Source of the DNA: JABSSA01 sp039984715
Lineage (GTDB): Bacteria > Pseudomonadota > Alphaproteobacteria > Rhodobacterales > Rhodobacteraceae
Length of the DNA stretch: 64,000 nucleotides
Assembly (NCBI GenBank): GCA_039984715.1
Contig: JBDWUA010000004.1
Coordinates: forward strand, 496,001 to 560,000
Direction of reading: 5' to 3'
A program made the position numbers and the translations under genes. Within the stretch, counting starts at the first letter, position 1, and every line of letters starts with the position of its first letter. A model generated the notes under the pieces. It did no database searches and was not told the origin of the DNA. It saw only the letters and a program-made list of their open reading frames with translations. Shown in pieces: positions 7,616 to 16,921 of this stretch.

Positions 7616-9298
7616 ATGGAGAAAATCTTGACGGCAAGTGATGACATGATCGCGACACCTCAGCGTGTGCGACGACAAAATGGGCCAATGCTGTTGCGCA
7701 TCATTGCGGTAGTGATCGGAGCGATTTGCCTGTTGCCAATGTTGGCCGTCGCATTTGCTGCGCTGACAGGTGGAACAGATACGGTCTTGCATCTGTTGGA
7801 TACCGTATTGTGGAAATACGTCTCGAACACATTTGTTTTGGTTCTGCTTGTCTCGATTGGATCATTTGCGGTTGGTGTGGGCGCGGCGTGGCTTGTGACA
7901 ATGACGCGGTTCCCGGGTGTTCGTTTCTTTGAAATCGCGCTTGTTTTGCCGCTGGCATTTCCTGCGTATGTTTTGGCTTATGCCTATACCCATGTGTTGG
8001 ATCATCCGGGCATCGTTCAAAGCAGCTTGCGCGCCCTGATGGGATGGGGTCCGCGGGATTACTGGTTCCCCGAAATCCGTTCTTTGGGTGGGGCCGCCGC
8101 CATGTTGACGTTGGTGTTGTACCCTTACGTATACCTGTTGGCGCGTGCGTCTTTCCTTCAGCAAAGTGGTTCGACATTTTTGGCTGCGCGGGCTTTGGGA
8201 TCAAACCCATGGGCGGCGTTTTTCAAGATCAGCCTTCCACTGGCACGACCATCGATAGCGGCGGGCGTGCTGTTGGCGGTGATGGAAACGATCGCAGATT
8301 TTGGGACCGTGTCCTATTTTAGTGTGCCGACCTTTGCCACAGGGATTTACACAAGTTGGTTTTCGTTGGGCGATCGGGCAGGTGCCGCGCAGCTTGCTTT
8401 ATGCCTTTTGTCTTTTGCGTTGCTGCTGGCATTGCTTGAACGCATCCAACGTGGCCGCGCGAAATATTACAATACGTCGCGGGGGCAAAAGCATGTCCCG
8501 CCCATCGTTCTAAGTGGCAGGGGTGCAACTGCCGCGTTTATCCTGTGTGGGGTGCCAGTCGCCTTTGGGGCGATCCTTCCAATACTTGTCCTTCTTAGCA
8601 TGGGCCTTGAATCCGAGCAGAACCTGTTCAGTTCGCGCTATCTTCAGTTTATGCAAAACTCGCTGACCTTGGGCGCAATTGCCGCTGTGTTGACGGTTGC
8701 TGCCGCTGTGGCAATTGGTTTTTTGCAACGCCTGTCACCGGGTGGGTTTTCCTCAATAGCGGCGTATGTGGCGCGTTTAGGGTACGCAGTTCCGGGCGGA
8801 GTCATCGCCGTTGGGTTGATTGTACCCTTTGCCACCTTTGACAATGCTTTGGACTTGTTCATGGAAGCCCGGTTCGGGATTTCGACCGGATTGCTTATCA
8901 CTGGATCGATTTGGTTGTTGATCTTCGCCTATATGGTCCGCTTTCTTGCTGCGGCCCTAGGGGCGTATGAGGGCGGGCAGGCATTGGTTCATGCAAACAT
9001 GGATGCGGCCAGCCGGTCATTGGGGCGTGGACCGTTGGGCACATTGCGGCGCGTTCACTTGCCAATTTTGACACCCAGCTTGCTAACAGCGCTTTTGATT
9101 GTCTTTGTCGATGTGATGAAGGAATTGCCGGCAACATTGATCATGAGACCATTCAACTTTGATACACTTGCAGTGCAGGCGTATCGGTTGGCGTCGGATG
9201 AACGTTTGGCGGGCGCGGCAGTGCCGAGCTTGGTAATCGTCGCAATTGGCCTGTTACCGGTCATCTTGATTTGCCGGCAAGTTGGGCGCCAACACTAG
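7616..9298 (+). CDS. Fe(3+)-type ABC transporter permease (FbpB/SfuB-like), orphan
   Basis: A 560-residue fused double permease with two BPD_transp_1 halves and about twelve hydrophobic segments. Each half carries an EAA-type loop: AARALGSNPWAAFFKISLPLARP in the first and AASRSLGRGPLGTLRRVHLPILTP in the second (partial quotations). This layout is that of FbpB-type permeases moving ferric iron from a periplasmic receptor. No ATPase or ferric-binding protein gene adjoins it, so partners must be encoded elsewhere, or the substrate could differ (related permeases carry phosphonates, thiamine or polyamines). I saw no clear Fur-type site in the 97 bases upstream. An internal ATG (MIATP) is a possible alternative start. 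Confidence 0.85.
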   Translation: MEKILTASDDMIATPQRVRRQNGPMLLRIIAVVIGAICLLPMLAVAFAALTGGTDTVLHLLDTVLWKYVSNTFVLVLLVSIGSFAVGVGAAWLVTMTRFPGVRFFEIALVLPLAFPAYVLAYAYTHVLDHPGIVQSSLRALMGWGPRDYWFPEIRSLGGAAAMLTLVLYPYVYLLARASFLQQSGSTFLAARALGSNPWAAFFKISLPLARPSIAAGVLLAVMETIADFGTVSYFSVPTFATGIYTSWFSLGDRAGAAQLALCLLSFALLLALLERIQRGRAKYYNTSRGQKHVPPIVLSGRGATAAFILCGVPVAFGAILPILVLLSMGLESEQNLFSSRYLQFMQNSLTLGAIAAVLTVAAAVAIGFLQRLSPGGFSSIAAYVARLGYAVPGGVIAVGLIVPFATFDNALDLFMEARFGISTGLLITGSIWLLIFAYMVRFLAAALGAYEGGQALVHANMDAASRSLGRGPLGTLRRVHLPILTPSLLTALLIVFVDVMKELPATLIMRPFNFDTLAVQAYRLASDERLAGAAVPSLVIVAIGLLPVILICRQVGRQH

Positions 9299-9410
9299 AC
9301 CTTTTGGGCTGAGTCCAAGACAGGACCGATTGCGGCTGCACCACATAGGATATTGTGTTGTCGGAAAAACCGGATCCGATGATTTCGGTTGACCTAAATT
9401 CCCGGCGCAA

Positions 9411-9428
9411 TTTTAATATGCATTAAAA
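9411..9428. promoter_or_regulatory. AT-rich palindrome upstream of the small secreted peptide gene
   Basis: TTTTAAT-ATGC-ATTAAAA: 7-bp perfect arms around a 4-base centre, about 120 bases before the ATG at 9549. It has the look of a dimeric repressor operator, but I cannot assign a regulator. Confidence 0.35.
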
Positions 9429-9548
9429 TCAATGCCTTATCGTTTTTCCAAGAAAAATCGCCACTTTTGTGCGGTGGATCACATATTGCGATGCGCGGTC
9501 GGGCTAGGGTGTATGCAAGAGAGATATTTAAGACTTGGAGATTTAAAA

Positions 9549-9719
9549 ATGACTTTTCGGAGCGCAGTAACAGTAACGATTATCGCCAGCACTTTTGCCT
9601 TCGCTGGTTCTGCAAATGCCCAATTTGGCGGTGTCAACTTCCCGACGTTGACTTGGTCAGACGATTACAAACCGGCTGATCGCAACAAACAAGTCGTGTT
9701 GAAAGACGTTAAAGAGTAA
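9549..9719 (+). CDS. Tiny secreted protein (56 aa precursor)
   Basis: The ATG at 9549 follows CTTGGAGATTTAAAA. The product starts with a clear signal peptide (MTFRSAVTVTIIASTFAFAG, likely cleavage after SANA), leaving a mature peptide of about 32 residues beginning QFGGVNFPTLTW and ending in a Lys/Glu-rich tail. No cysteines are present, so it is not disulfide-stapled. The frame is open upstream to 9432, but that part lacks a signal peptide and is cysteine-rich noise. A strong intrinsic terminator follows 26 bases after the stop, so this is a monocistronic unit. I do not recognise the family. Confidence 0.7.
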   Translation: MTFRSAVTVTIIASTFAFAGSANAQFGGVNFPTLTWSDDYKPADRNKQVVLKDVKE

Positions 9720-9745
9720 TTTTAGTGTCCAGAACGTATTTTAGC

Positions 9746-9775
9746 GCCCCGGTCAAATTGGCCGGGGCTTTTTTT
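9746..9775 (+). terminator. Rho-independent terminator after the small secreted peptide gene
   Basis: GCCCCGGTC / GGCCGGGGC stem (9746-9754 with 9760-9768, one G-T pair), loop AAATT, then seven T residues. It ends the 9549-9719 transcript and separates it from the convergent MORN gene. Confidence 0.88.
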
Positions 9776-9795
9776 ATGTCCTGAAAAGGGCTGCT

Positions 9796-11184
9796 TTAAC
9801 CGTCTTCTTTCAAAGCGCCGTTTTCCCAAGTTCCGGTAGCTTCTTCGCCAGTAGCATAGCGTAAAGTGCCTTCGCCGGAGCGTTTGCCGGATTGGAACAT
9901 ACCTTCGTAAATGTCGCCATTCGAATAGGTTGCAATACCGCGTCCTTGAATTTCGCCGTCTTGCCATTCGCCCTGGTAAACAAAGCCGTCCGACATTGTA
10001 ATTTGCCCGCTGCCATGACGTTGACCGTCAAGGAACGCGCCATCATAGACTGAACCATCCGCAAATGTGGCCTTGCCAGTGCCATGACGTTTGCCATTCA
10101 GCCAAGCGCCTTCGTAACGGTATCCATCAGGATAGGTCATTACACCTTGGCCGTGATTCTTGGCGTTCTTGAACTCACCTTCGTAGACAACGCCATTCGG
10201 ATATGTCGCAAGGCCTTCGCCTTCGATCACACCTGAAATCCATTCCCCTTCATAGGTGGATCCATCGGGGTAAGTGATTTTGCCGCTGCCATCTGCAAGA
10301 TCATCGCGGAACGTACCTTCATAGACGGATCCATCCGGGTAAGTGACTTTGCCTTCGCCTTCGATCTGACCCGCAACCCAAGAGCCGACGTAAGTGTACC
10401 CATCCGTTGCGGTGAATGTGCCTTGTCCTTCGCGGCGGTCGTCTTTGAACGCGCCGTTGTAGATATCGCCATTGGCATATGTCATGTTGCCGTCGCCTTC
10501 ACGACGCCCCGCGACCAATGTGCCTTCGTATATATCGTTGTTCGAATAAGCGATGCGCCCTTGGCCATCGAATTGTCCGTCAGCCCAAGTCCCTTCGTAA
10601 ACCAGCCCATCGGATAACGTCAGTTTACCAGCGCCTGCGCGTTTGCCAGTTGCAACCTGTCCTTCGTATACGGACCCGTCTGGATAAGTGATCAGAGCGA
10701 CGCCGGATTTTTCCCCATCAATCCAGTCGCCTTTGTATTCATAACCACCCTGAGACTGCATTACACCTTTGCCGTGGTGCTTGGCGTTTTTAAACTGACC
10801 TTCATATCGAACGCCATTGGCATAGATCGCGACGCCTTCGCCCATGATCACGCCATTTTCCCATTCGCCTTCGTATGTTCCGCCGTCGCCGAATGTGATC
10901 TTTCCAAAGCCTTCTGGCTTGCCCTTGGCAAAGCTGCCCTCATAGACGGCACCGGAAGGAAAGCGCGCAACGCCTTGACCTTTGATTTCGCCATCAACCC
11001 ATTCGCCAGCATATTCATAGCCGTTGGGCAAACGATACGATCCTTCGCCGTGTTGAAGGCCACCCCGAAAAGTTCCTTCATAGACGCCGCCGTCATCATA
11101 TTGCTTCGTCAGAACTGTCTCATCTTGGGCGAATGCCACAAGTGGTGCGCCCATAAGGGTCAAGATCAGAGCGTTTCGGTTCAT
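9796..11184 (-). CDS. Secreted MORN-repeat protein, 18 repeats plus a degenerate nineteenth
   Basis: 462 residues from the ATG at 11184, giving a signal peptide MNRNALILTLMGAPLVAFA; the longer frame to 11262 lacks one. After it, units of 23 residues follow the MORN consensus (Y-E-G-x-W/F-x-x-G...G-x-G-x-x...Y/F-x-x-G). I count 18 clear units and a final degenerate one (EATGTWENG). Units 1-9 align with units 10-18: units 2 and 11 share the double-aromatic GYxYxGxW form, and units 5 and 14 share the FKNAK insert. A nine-unit block of about 207 residues was therefore duplicated. MORN proteins bind lipid head groups or act as scaffolds, so a periplasmic or surface scaffold is plausible, but no catalytic domain is present. 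Confidence 0.88.
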   Translation of the reverse strand: MNRNALILTLMGAPLVAFAQDETVLTKQYDDGGVYEGTFRGGLQHGEGSYRLPNGYEYAGEWVDGEIKGQGVARFPSGAVYEGSFAKGKPEGFGKITFGDGGTYEGEWENGVIMGEGVAIYANGVRYEGQFKNAKHHGKGVMQSQGGYEYKGDWIDGEKSGVALITYPDGSVYEGQVATGKRAGAGKLTLSDGLVYEGTWADGQFDGQGRIAYSNNDIYEGTLVAGRREGDGNMTYANGDIYNGAFKDDRREGQGTFTATDGYTYVGSWVAGQIEGEGKVTYPDGSVYEGTFRDDLADGSGKITYPDGSTYEGEWISGVIEGEGLATYPNGVVYEGEFKNAKNHGQGVMTYPDGYRYEGAWLNGKRHGTGKATFADGSVYDGAFLDGQRHGSGQITMSDGFVYQGEWQDGEIQGRGIATYSNGDIYEGMFQSGKRSGEGTLRYATGEEATGTWENGALKEDG

Positions 11185-11359
11185 ATCTACACCTGTCATC
11201 TTTTTTGGCCTCCCCGGAACGGCTGGCGTGTAGACGATAGGCCACAGTGCGCGTGCATACAACGTTTTCGTTTATTTGAGTTCGTCAAAATAGTGTGCGG
11301 GCTTCCACTTGGTTGCCGATCTGCTACATCACGCCCTAACAACGTCTAAAGGAGCCCAC

Positions 11360-13018
11360 ATGGCTGACACATTCCGGATCACGCTGGGGCAATTAAACCC
11401 GACAGTGGGGGATATTGCGGGGAACGTGGAAAAAGCTCGTGCGGCGTGGGATGCCGGACGCGCGGCAAATGCAGACCTAGTTGCGTTGCCTGAAATGTTC
11501 GTGACCGGGTATAATGCTCAGGACCTTGTGATGAAGCCAGCCTTCCATCAGGCTGCAATGCAAGCCGTCGAAGACCTTGCCAAGGCGTGTTCGGACGGGC
11601 CGGCCTTGGCCATTGGGGCGCCTTGGGCCGAAGACGGTCAATTGTTCAACGCCTACCTAATCTGCAAGGAAGGGCGGATCGCGTCAAAGGTGCTGAAACA
11701 TGAATTGCCCAATGAAACCGTATTCGACGAAGTGCGAATTTTCGATGCGGGTCCACTTGGCGGCCCTTACAGCGTAGGAAATACAAGAGTTGGCAGCCCG
11801 ATTTGCGAGGATTCTTGGCATACGGACGTTGCAGAAACGCTAGCAGAATCAGGTGCTGAATTTCTGTTGGTTCCCAACGGGTCGCCCTATTACCGCGACA
11901 AGTTTGAAACGCGCTTGAACCACATGGTGTCGCGCGTGATCGAGACTGACCTTCCATTGATTTATTTGAACATGGTCGGAGGTCAGGATGATCAGGTGTT
12001 CGATGGCGGATCGTTTGCGTTGAACCCCGGCGGTGCGCTTGCGTTGAAGTTGCCGGTTTTGGATGAAGTCGTCGCGCATGTGGATCTTGAACGTGGCCCC
12101 GACGGATGGCGTGTTCTGGATGGACCAAAGGCCAGCCACCCGGATGCATGGGAACAAGATTACTGTGTCATGGTCACTTCGCTGCGGGATTACTGTGCTA
12201 AAACTGGATTTGGGAAAGTCCTTCTTGGTCTGTCTGGCGGAATCGATTCTGGGTTGGTTGCAGCAATTGCAGTTGATGCCTTGGGTGCGGATAACGTGCG
12301 TTGCGTCATGCTGCCATCGGAATACACATCCTCGGACAGTCTTGAAGATGCGGAAGCCTGCGCCAAAGCGTTGGGATGCCATTACGATTTTGTCCCGATT
12401 AAAGACACTCGTGCCGCTGTCACACAAACATTGGCCCCTCTATTTGAAGGGCTTGATGCAGACCTGACCGAGGAAAACATCCAAAGCCGTATTCGCGGAT
12501 TGTTGTTAATGGCGATGTCCAACAAATTCGGGGAAATGTTGCTGACAACGGGCAACAAATCCGAGGTCGCTGTCGGGTATGCGACGATCTATGGGGACAT
12601 GGCGGGCGGCTATAACCCGATAAAAGATCTTTATAAGACGCGTGTTTTCGAAACCTGCCGGTGGAGAAACGACAATCACCGCGATTGGATGATGGGTCCC
12701 GAAGGGCTAGTCATTCCAGATCGGATCATAACCAAACCACCATCCGCAGAATTGCGAGATGATCAAAAAGACAGCGACAGCCTGCCGGATTATCCAGAAC
12801 TGGACGCGTTGCTTGAAATTCTGGTCGATAAGGATGGATCAATTGCGGATTGTGTGGCCGCTGGGTTTGATGCTGATACGGCACGAAAGATTGAAAAGCT
12901 GATCTATCTTAGCGAATACAAACGGTTCCAATCCGCCCCCGGCGCGCGCCTGACCAAAAGCGCGCTTTGGCTGGATCGTCGTTATCCCATCGTGAACAGG
13001 TGGCGTGATCCAACGTGA
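11360..13018 (+). CDS. nadE: Glutamine-dependent NAD+ synthetase
   Basis: Catalyses the last step of NAD+ synthesis, amidating deamido-NAD+ with ammonia channelled from glutamine. From the ATG at 11360 (Shine-Dalgarno AAAGGAGCC) it has 552 residues. The N-terminal glutaminase domain is nitrilase-like, with triad Glu45 (ALPEMF), Lys113 (LKHELP) and Cys149 (SPICEDSW). The C-terminal synthetase domain carries the pyrophosphate loop SGGIDS at 292-297 and the conserved TTGNKSE motif. The architecture and length match two-domain NadE. It stands alone; nadD, an earlier enzyme of the pathway, lies at 48.3 kb. Confidence 0.96.
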   Translation: MADTFRITLGQLNPTVGDIAGNVEKARAAWDAGRAANADLVALPEMFVTGYNAQDLVMKPAFHQAAMQAVEDLAKACSDGPALAIGAPWAEDGQLFNAYLICKEGRIASKVLKHELPNETVFDEVRIFDAGPLGGPYSVGNTRVGSPICEDSWHTDVAETLAESGAEFLLVPNGSPYYRDKFETRLNHMVSRVIETDLPLIYLNMVGGQDDQVFDGGSFALNPGGALALKLPVLDEVVAHVDLERGPDGWRVLDGPKASHPDAWEQDYCVMVTSLRDYCAKTGFGKVLLGLSGGIDSGLVAAIAVDALGADNVRCVMLPSEYTSSDSLEDAEACAKALGCHYDFVPIKDTRAAVTQTLAPLFEGLDADLTEENIQSRIRGLLLMAMSNKFGEMLLTTGNKSEVAVGYATIYGDMAGGYNPIKDLYKTRVFETCRWRNDNHRDWMMGPEGLVIPDRIITKPPSAELRDDQKDSDSLPDYPELDALLEILVDKDGSIADCVAAGFDADTARKIEKLIYLSEYKRFQSAPGARLTKSALWLDRRYPIVNRWRDPT

Positions 13019-13135
13019 CACGTAAGGTCTGAAGACGATCGAAACCGGCGCAAAACCGATGATACACATTGTGTTGATTTGTCGGATCGTTGGCATTCGC
13101 TACGCTTCCCATGAACCGTCAACATAGGGGTGTTC

Positions 13136-13942
13136 ATGCGAACAATTGTACTTGGCCTTTCATTCGTTTTGGGTGGAGCCTTTGGGGCTTTATCACCGGC
13201 CTTTGCCTGTGGGCCCGACACTGATTGCGAATTAGGAACGCGCCATTATCGGATTTCCAGCGCCGAAAACGCACCAAATGGGGCGATTGTTTTTGCTCAT
13301 GGATACCGTGGTTCGGCTGCGGGAATGATGCGGAACATGAACCTGCGCAATATGGTGGATGAAATGGGTCTGGCCTTCATCACCGTGAAGTCACTACGCG
13401 CTGATTGGGCTATTCCGAATGCTCCCAGTGATCTGAATTCCGATGGCAAAGCCGAGTTTTCGTACTTTGAAGATGTTTTGAAGGATGCAGAAACTCGCTT
13501 TGGTCTGGATCGATCTCGGACAATGATGAGCGGGTTTTCAGCCGGTGGTATGATGGTGTGGGAATTGGCTTGTAACAGACCAAGCTTGTTTGCTGGTTTT
13601 GCGCCAATTGCAGGCACATTTTGGAAAGGACCTCCGCAAACCTGTGCGGGTCCAACCAACATTGTCCATATTCACGGAACATCAGATCGCACAGTGCCAT
13701 TGTCAGGCCGAAGGATCGGTCAAACGAAACAGGGTTCGGTTCCTGAAACGCTGGATATGTACCGCACATTCGGGTCGTTCGTCCGCGTTCAAGAAACCAA
13801 AGCGCAATCGATGGAATGTGCCAGAGAAGCAAACCCAGATGGTCGCATTCTAGAATTTTGCACGCATCCCGGCGGTCATTCGTTCAGTCGAACGTATTTG
13901 AAATACGCATGGGGCCGTTTGCAAGAAGCTGACGCATTTTAA
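13136..13942 (+). CDS. Secreted PHB depolymerase-like esterase (LpqC-type alpha/beta hydrolase)
   Basis: 268 residues from the ATG at 13136, which has AGGGG five bases upstream; a GTG at 13130 would add two residues. A signal peptide (VLGLSFVLGGAFGALSPAFA) precedes an alpha/beta-hydrolase fold of the polyhydroxybutyrate-depolymerase-like group. It has the oxyanion segment VFAHGYRGS, nucleophile elbow GFSAGG, acid region HIHGTSDRTV and the histidine in HPGGHSF. Several cysteines suggest disulfides in the periplasm. The natural ester is unknown; feruloyl or acetyl esters and short PHB oligomers are candidates for this family. Confidence 0.85.
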   Translation: MRTIVLGLSFVLGGAFGALSPAFACGPDTDCELGTRHYRISSAENAPNGAIVFAHGYRGSAAGMMRNMNLRNMVDEMGLAFITVKSLRADWAIPNAPSDLNSDGKAEFSYFEDVLKDAETRFGLDRSRTMMSGFSAGGMMVWELACNRPSLFAGFAPIAGTFWKGPPQTCAGPTNIVHIHGTSDRTVPLSGRRIGQTKQGSVPETLDMYRTFGSFVRVQETKAQSMECAREANPDGRILEFCTHPGGHSFSRTYLKYAWGRLQEADAF

Positions 13943-13947
13943 AAGAC

Positions 13948-13981
13948 TGTCCGAGGCTAAGCGCGTGCTAAGCCTCGGACA
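13948..13981. terminator. Bidirectional stem-loop between convergent genes
   Basis: TGTCCGAGGCT (13948-13958) pairs perfectly with AGCCTCGGACA (13971-13981) around a 12-base loop. Read on the minus strand it is followed by GTCTTTTAAAA, so it best serves as the terminator of the metallo-hydrolase gene. Confidence 0.7.
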
Positions 13982-13991
13982 TCGTTATGAT

Positions 13992-14924
13992 TTAAAGCGT
14001 CAATTGATAGGTGTGTGGAACGTAATGGAACGCTTGTTCCGATGTTCCTTTGTCGACGTAACCGATGGCAGGGAATGGCATGTGGTATCCGACGAAAGGC
14101 ACTTTGTCCGTGGCGAGCATGTCCAACACACGACGGCGGGTTGCAGCGGCTCCGGCCTTGTCCATGTCAAAGCGTACTTCCCAGTCTGGATAACCCAAGG
14201 ACCAAATATAGTGGTTTGCAAAGTCAGCACAGATTGCCAACTGTTGTCCTGCGCTTTCAAGCATATAGGCCATGTGTCCCGGCGTATGCCCGGCTGTGTC
14301 CATCGCCGTAATGCCTGACGCAACACTGCCACCGTCTTTTAGCATTGTGAACTGTTCTGCCAACGGGCGGACTCTACCTTCGAAATTATCGTTCTCGGCT
14401 TTTGCCCAATGATCAAATTCAACTGATCCGGTGACATATTTAGCATTCGGGAAGGTCGGATTGCCGTCTGTAATCAACCCACCGATGTGGTCACCATGCA
14501 TGTGTGTAATGACAACGACATCGATCTGATCTGGGGAATAACCTGCCGCAGCAAGGGCGGCGACAGTCGCAGGACCTTGTAATCCAGTGTCAAAAAGAAT
14601 GAGCTCTGACCCCGTATTGACCACCGTCGGTGAGAAGTAGAATCGCACGCTGTTTACTGGCAGTTTGGCGGCCGTCGTCACTTCTGCGAACTTTTCGGCA
14701 TCAACATTCATCCCAAAAATTGTTTGGGGTTCTTCGCGCACAGCAGAGCCGGCCAGAATCGTTGTTACTTCGAATTCACCAAGTACGACGCGTTTAAATT
14801 GCGCTTCCGTGCTGCCAAGCATCGGAGATGACGCGCGTGTCGTTGTGGCTGCGCTGACTGCCAATGGCAAAGTAGCCGCACCAATAAGTGCACTGCGGCG
14901 ATTGAGCATTGTAGATTTGGACAT
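13992..14924 (-). CDS. Tat-exported metallo-beta-lactamase-fold hydrolase
   Basis: 310 residues from the ATG at 14924, which has a strong AGGAGGAAT Shine-Dalgarno; the frame upstream to 14951 is not needed. The N-terminus has a twin-arginine-like signal (NRRSALIGAATLPLAVSAA). The zinc motif THMHGDHIGG, a downstream GHTPGH histidine and ICADFANH give the expected metal ligands of the fold. It resembles the periplasmic MBL hydrolases of proteobacteria (lactonase- or quinolone-hydrolase-like group); the substrate cannot be told from sequence. It is convergent with the esterase and divergent from the DUF1801 gene. Confidence 0.88.
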   Translation of the reverse strand: MSKSTMLNRRSALIGAATLPLAVSAATTTRASSPMLGSTEAQFKRVVLGEFEVTTILAGSAVREEPQTIFGMNVDAEKFAEVTTAAKLPVNSVRFYFSPTVVNTGSELILFDTGLQGPATVAALAAAGYSPDQIDVVVITHMHGDHIGGLITDGNPTFPNAKYVTGSVEFDHWAKAENDNFEGRVRPLAEQFTMLKDGGSVASGITAMDTAGHTPGHMAYMLESAGQQLAICADFANHYIWSLGYPDWEVRFDMDKAGAAATRRRVLDMLATDKVPFVGYHMPFPAIGYVDKGTSEQAFHYVPHTYQLTL

Positions 14925-15027
14925 CCGAAATATTCCTCCTGTCAGATACAAGCAAAGATAGTACGTTTATGCGTATTTCGTGTAGTTTAACTACTCTGTA
15001 TTTGTTCATATTGCCGTGAGGTGGGCT

Positions 15028-15453
15028 ATGTCGAAAGCAACGATGCACAGCCAAGCGGATTTCCACGCATGGGCAGGAAAATTGGAACCAAAGCGTCGGC
15101 AACATGAAGCCCATGTGTTGGATCAATTGTTCCGAAAGTCGTCAGGATATTCGCCAGCTTTGTGGCCCGGCGGAATCGTCGGGTACGGTTCTTACGATTA
15201 TACATATGCAAGCGGGCGATCAGGGACATCACTGGCAACTGGCTTTGCGCCTCGAAAGGCCAAGCTGTCGATCTACATCATGCCGGGTTACGCTGATTTT
15301 GACGACATTCTGGAACGATTGGGCAAGCACAAAAAGGCCGTGTCATGCGTGTACATCAACAAATTGGATGATGTGAATCTGGATGTTCTAGCAGAATTGG
15401 TGCGCGCAGGTCTTCGAGACTTGGAAAGGCACTGGCCCGTTGTCGCCAGTTGA
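15028..15453 (+). CDS. DUF1801 domain protein
   Basis: 141 residues from the ATG at 15028 (GAGGTGGGCT upstream). It contains the DUF1801 (YdhG-like, related to the CyaY/YjbR-like fold) pattern: a central GYGSYDYTYASGR segment, FAPRKAKLSIYIMPGY, and a C-terminal CVYINKLDDVNLDVLAELVRAGL (quoted in part). No catalytic residues are known for this family. It is a lone gene between the divergent MBL gene and gltX. Confidence 0.8.
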   Translation: MSKATMHSQADFHAWAGKLEPKRRQHEAHVLDQLFRKSSGYSPALWPGGIVGYGSYDYTYASGRSGTSLATGFAPRKAKLSIYIMPGYADFDDILERLGKHKKAVSCVYINKLDDVNLDVLAELVRAGLRDLERHWPVVAS

Positions 15454-15540
15454 TCGTTTTCTTGGATATCTTGTGGGTCAGGTGCGTTGGCTTGCTGGAC
15501 AACAACAGATGGCTGTGACAAGGGCAGAGCAAGGAGACGA

Positions 15541-16869
15541 ATGATGACGACAACTCGGTTTGCCCCTTCGCCTACGGGCTATTTGCACGTTGGCAATTTG
15601 CGCACGGCGCTGATGAACTGGCTGATCGCCCGTAAGGCGGGCGGTACATTCATTTTGCGCATCGATGATACAGATGCAGAGCGATCCAAAGACGAATATG
15701 TCGACGCGATCCAGCAGGATCTGGAATGGCTTGGCCTGACTTGGGATCGTGTCGAACGGCAATCTACACGCTTGGACCGTTATGCAGACGCGGCGGACAA
15801 ATTGCGCAGTGTTGATCGGTTCTATGAGGCGTTCGAGACGCCGACCGAGTTGGACCTGAAGCGCAAAAAGCAGCTGAACATGGGAAAGCCACCGGTCTAT
15901 GACCGGGCGGCATTGGCGTTGACGGACGATCAAAAGGCTGCGCTGCGGTCAGAACGTGGTGAAGGCGTTTGGCGGTTTAAACTGGATCTTGAACGGATTG
16001 AGTGGGCAGACCAGATCATTGGGGATGTGTCCATCGATGCGGCTAGCGTGTCCGATCCGGTGCTGATCCGTGCCGATGGTCAAGTGCTGTACACGATTGC
16101 ATCGGTCGTCGACGATACGGAAATGGGCGTTACGCATGTTGTGCGTGGATCAGATCATGTGACGAACACCGCCACACAGATTCAGATCATTAAGGCGCTT
16201 GGTGGATCTGTCCCGACATTTGCACACCACTCGTTGTTGACCGGACCACAGGGCGAAGCGTTGTCCAAGCGTTTGGGAACGTTGGCCTTGCGGGACTTGC
16301 GGGAAAACGGGGTCGAACCGTTTGCTTTGCTTAGTCTTTTGGCGCGTTTGGGAACAAGCGACCCGATTGAGTTGCGCACAGATATGGCGGCTTTGATTGA
16401 CGGTTTTGACATCGAGAAATTCGGGACAGCGCCGACCAAATTTGATGCAGACGATTTGTATCCTTTGACGGGCCGTTACCTGCAAACATTGCCTTTGGAT
16501 GCGGTGCGAAGCGATATCGAAGCGTTGGGTGTTCCAGCAGATCAGATCGAACAGTTTTGGATGGTCGTTCGCGAAAACATTTCAACGATGCATGATGTGG
16601 CGGGTTGGTGGACATTGTGTTCCGAGGGCGCAGAGCCTCTGATTGATGAGGAAGACAGCGCCTTTGTTGCAGACGCTTTGACGTTGCTGCCAGACGGGCC
16701 GTTTGATGCATCAAGTTGGAGCGCATGGACATCCGCTGTGAAAGAAGCCTCGGGTCGTAAGGGACGTGGATTGTTCATGCCCTTGCGCAAAGCAATAACC
16801 GGACAAAGCCATGGACCTGATATGGGTGCGCTTATGCCGTTGTTACAGGTGATCAAATCCCGCGGGTGA
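15541..16869 (+). CDS. gltX: Glutamate--tRNA ligase
   Basis: Class I aminoacyl-tRNA synthetase that charges tRNA with glutamate, 442 residues from the ATG at 15541 (AAGGAGACGA upstream). N-terminal FAPSPTGYLHVGN contains the HIGH-equivalent HVGN, and the KMSKS-equivalent is LSKRLGT. Alphaproteobacteria commonly have two GltX copies, and the shorter forms (about 440 aa) can be the second type, with altered preference for tRNA-Gln. The length here fits that form, but specificity cannot be read directly. Confidence 0.93.
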   Translation: MMTTTRFAPSPTGYLHVGNLRTALMNWLIARKAGGTFILRIDDTDAERSKDEYVDAIQQDLEWLGLTWDRVERQSTRLDRYADAADKLRSVDRFYEAFETPTELDLKRKKQLNMGKPPVYDRAALALTDDQKAALRSERGEGVWRFKLDLERIEWADQIIGDVSIDAASVSDPVLIRADGQVLYTIASVVDDTEMGVTHVVRGSDHVTNTATQIQIIKALGGSVPTFAHHSLLTGPQGEALSKRLGTLALRDLRENGVEPFALLSLLARLGTSDPIELRTDMAALIDGFDIEKFGTAPTKFDADDLYPLTGRYLQTLPLDAVRSDIEALGVPADQIEQFWMVVRENISTMHDVAGWWTLCSEGAEPLIDEEDSAFVADALTLLPDGPFDASSWSAWTSAVKEASGRKGRGLFMPLRKAITGQSHGPDMGALMPLLQVIKSRG

Positions 16870-16921
16870 TGTTTACCGGTGCGCTGACGCGCGCATGATA
16901 AATTGCGTTATCCACGCAGGA

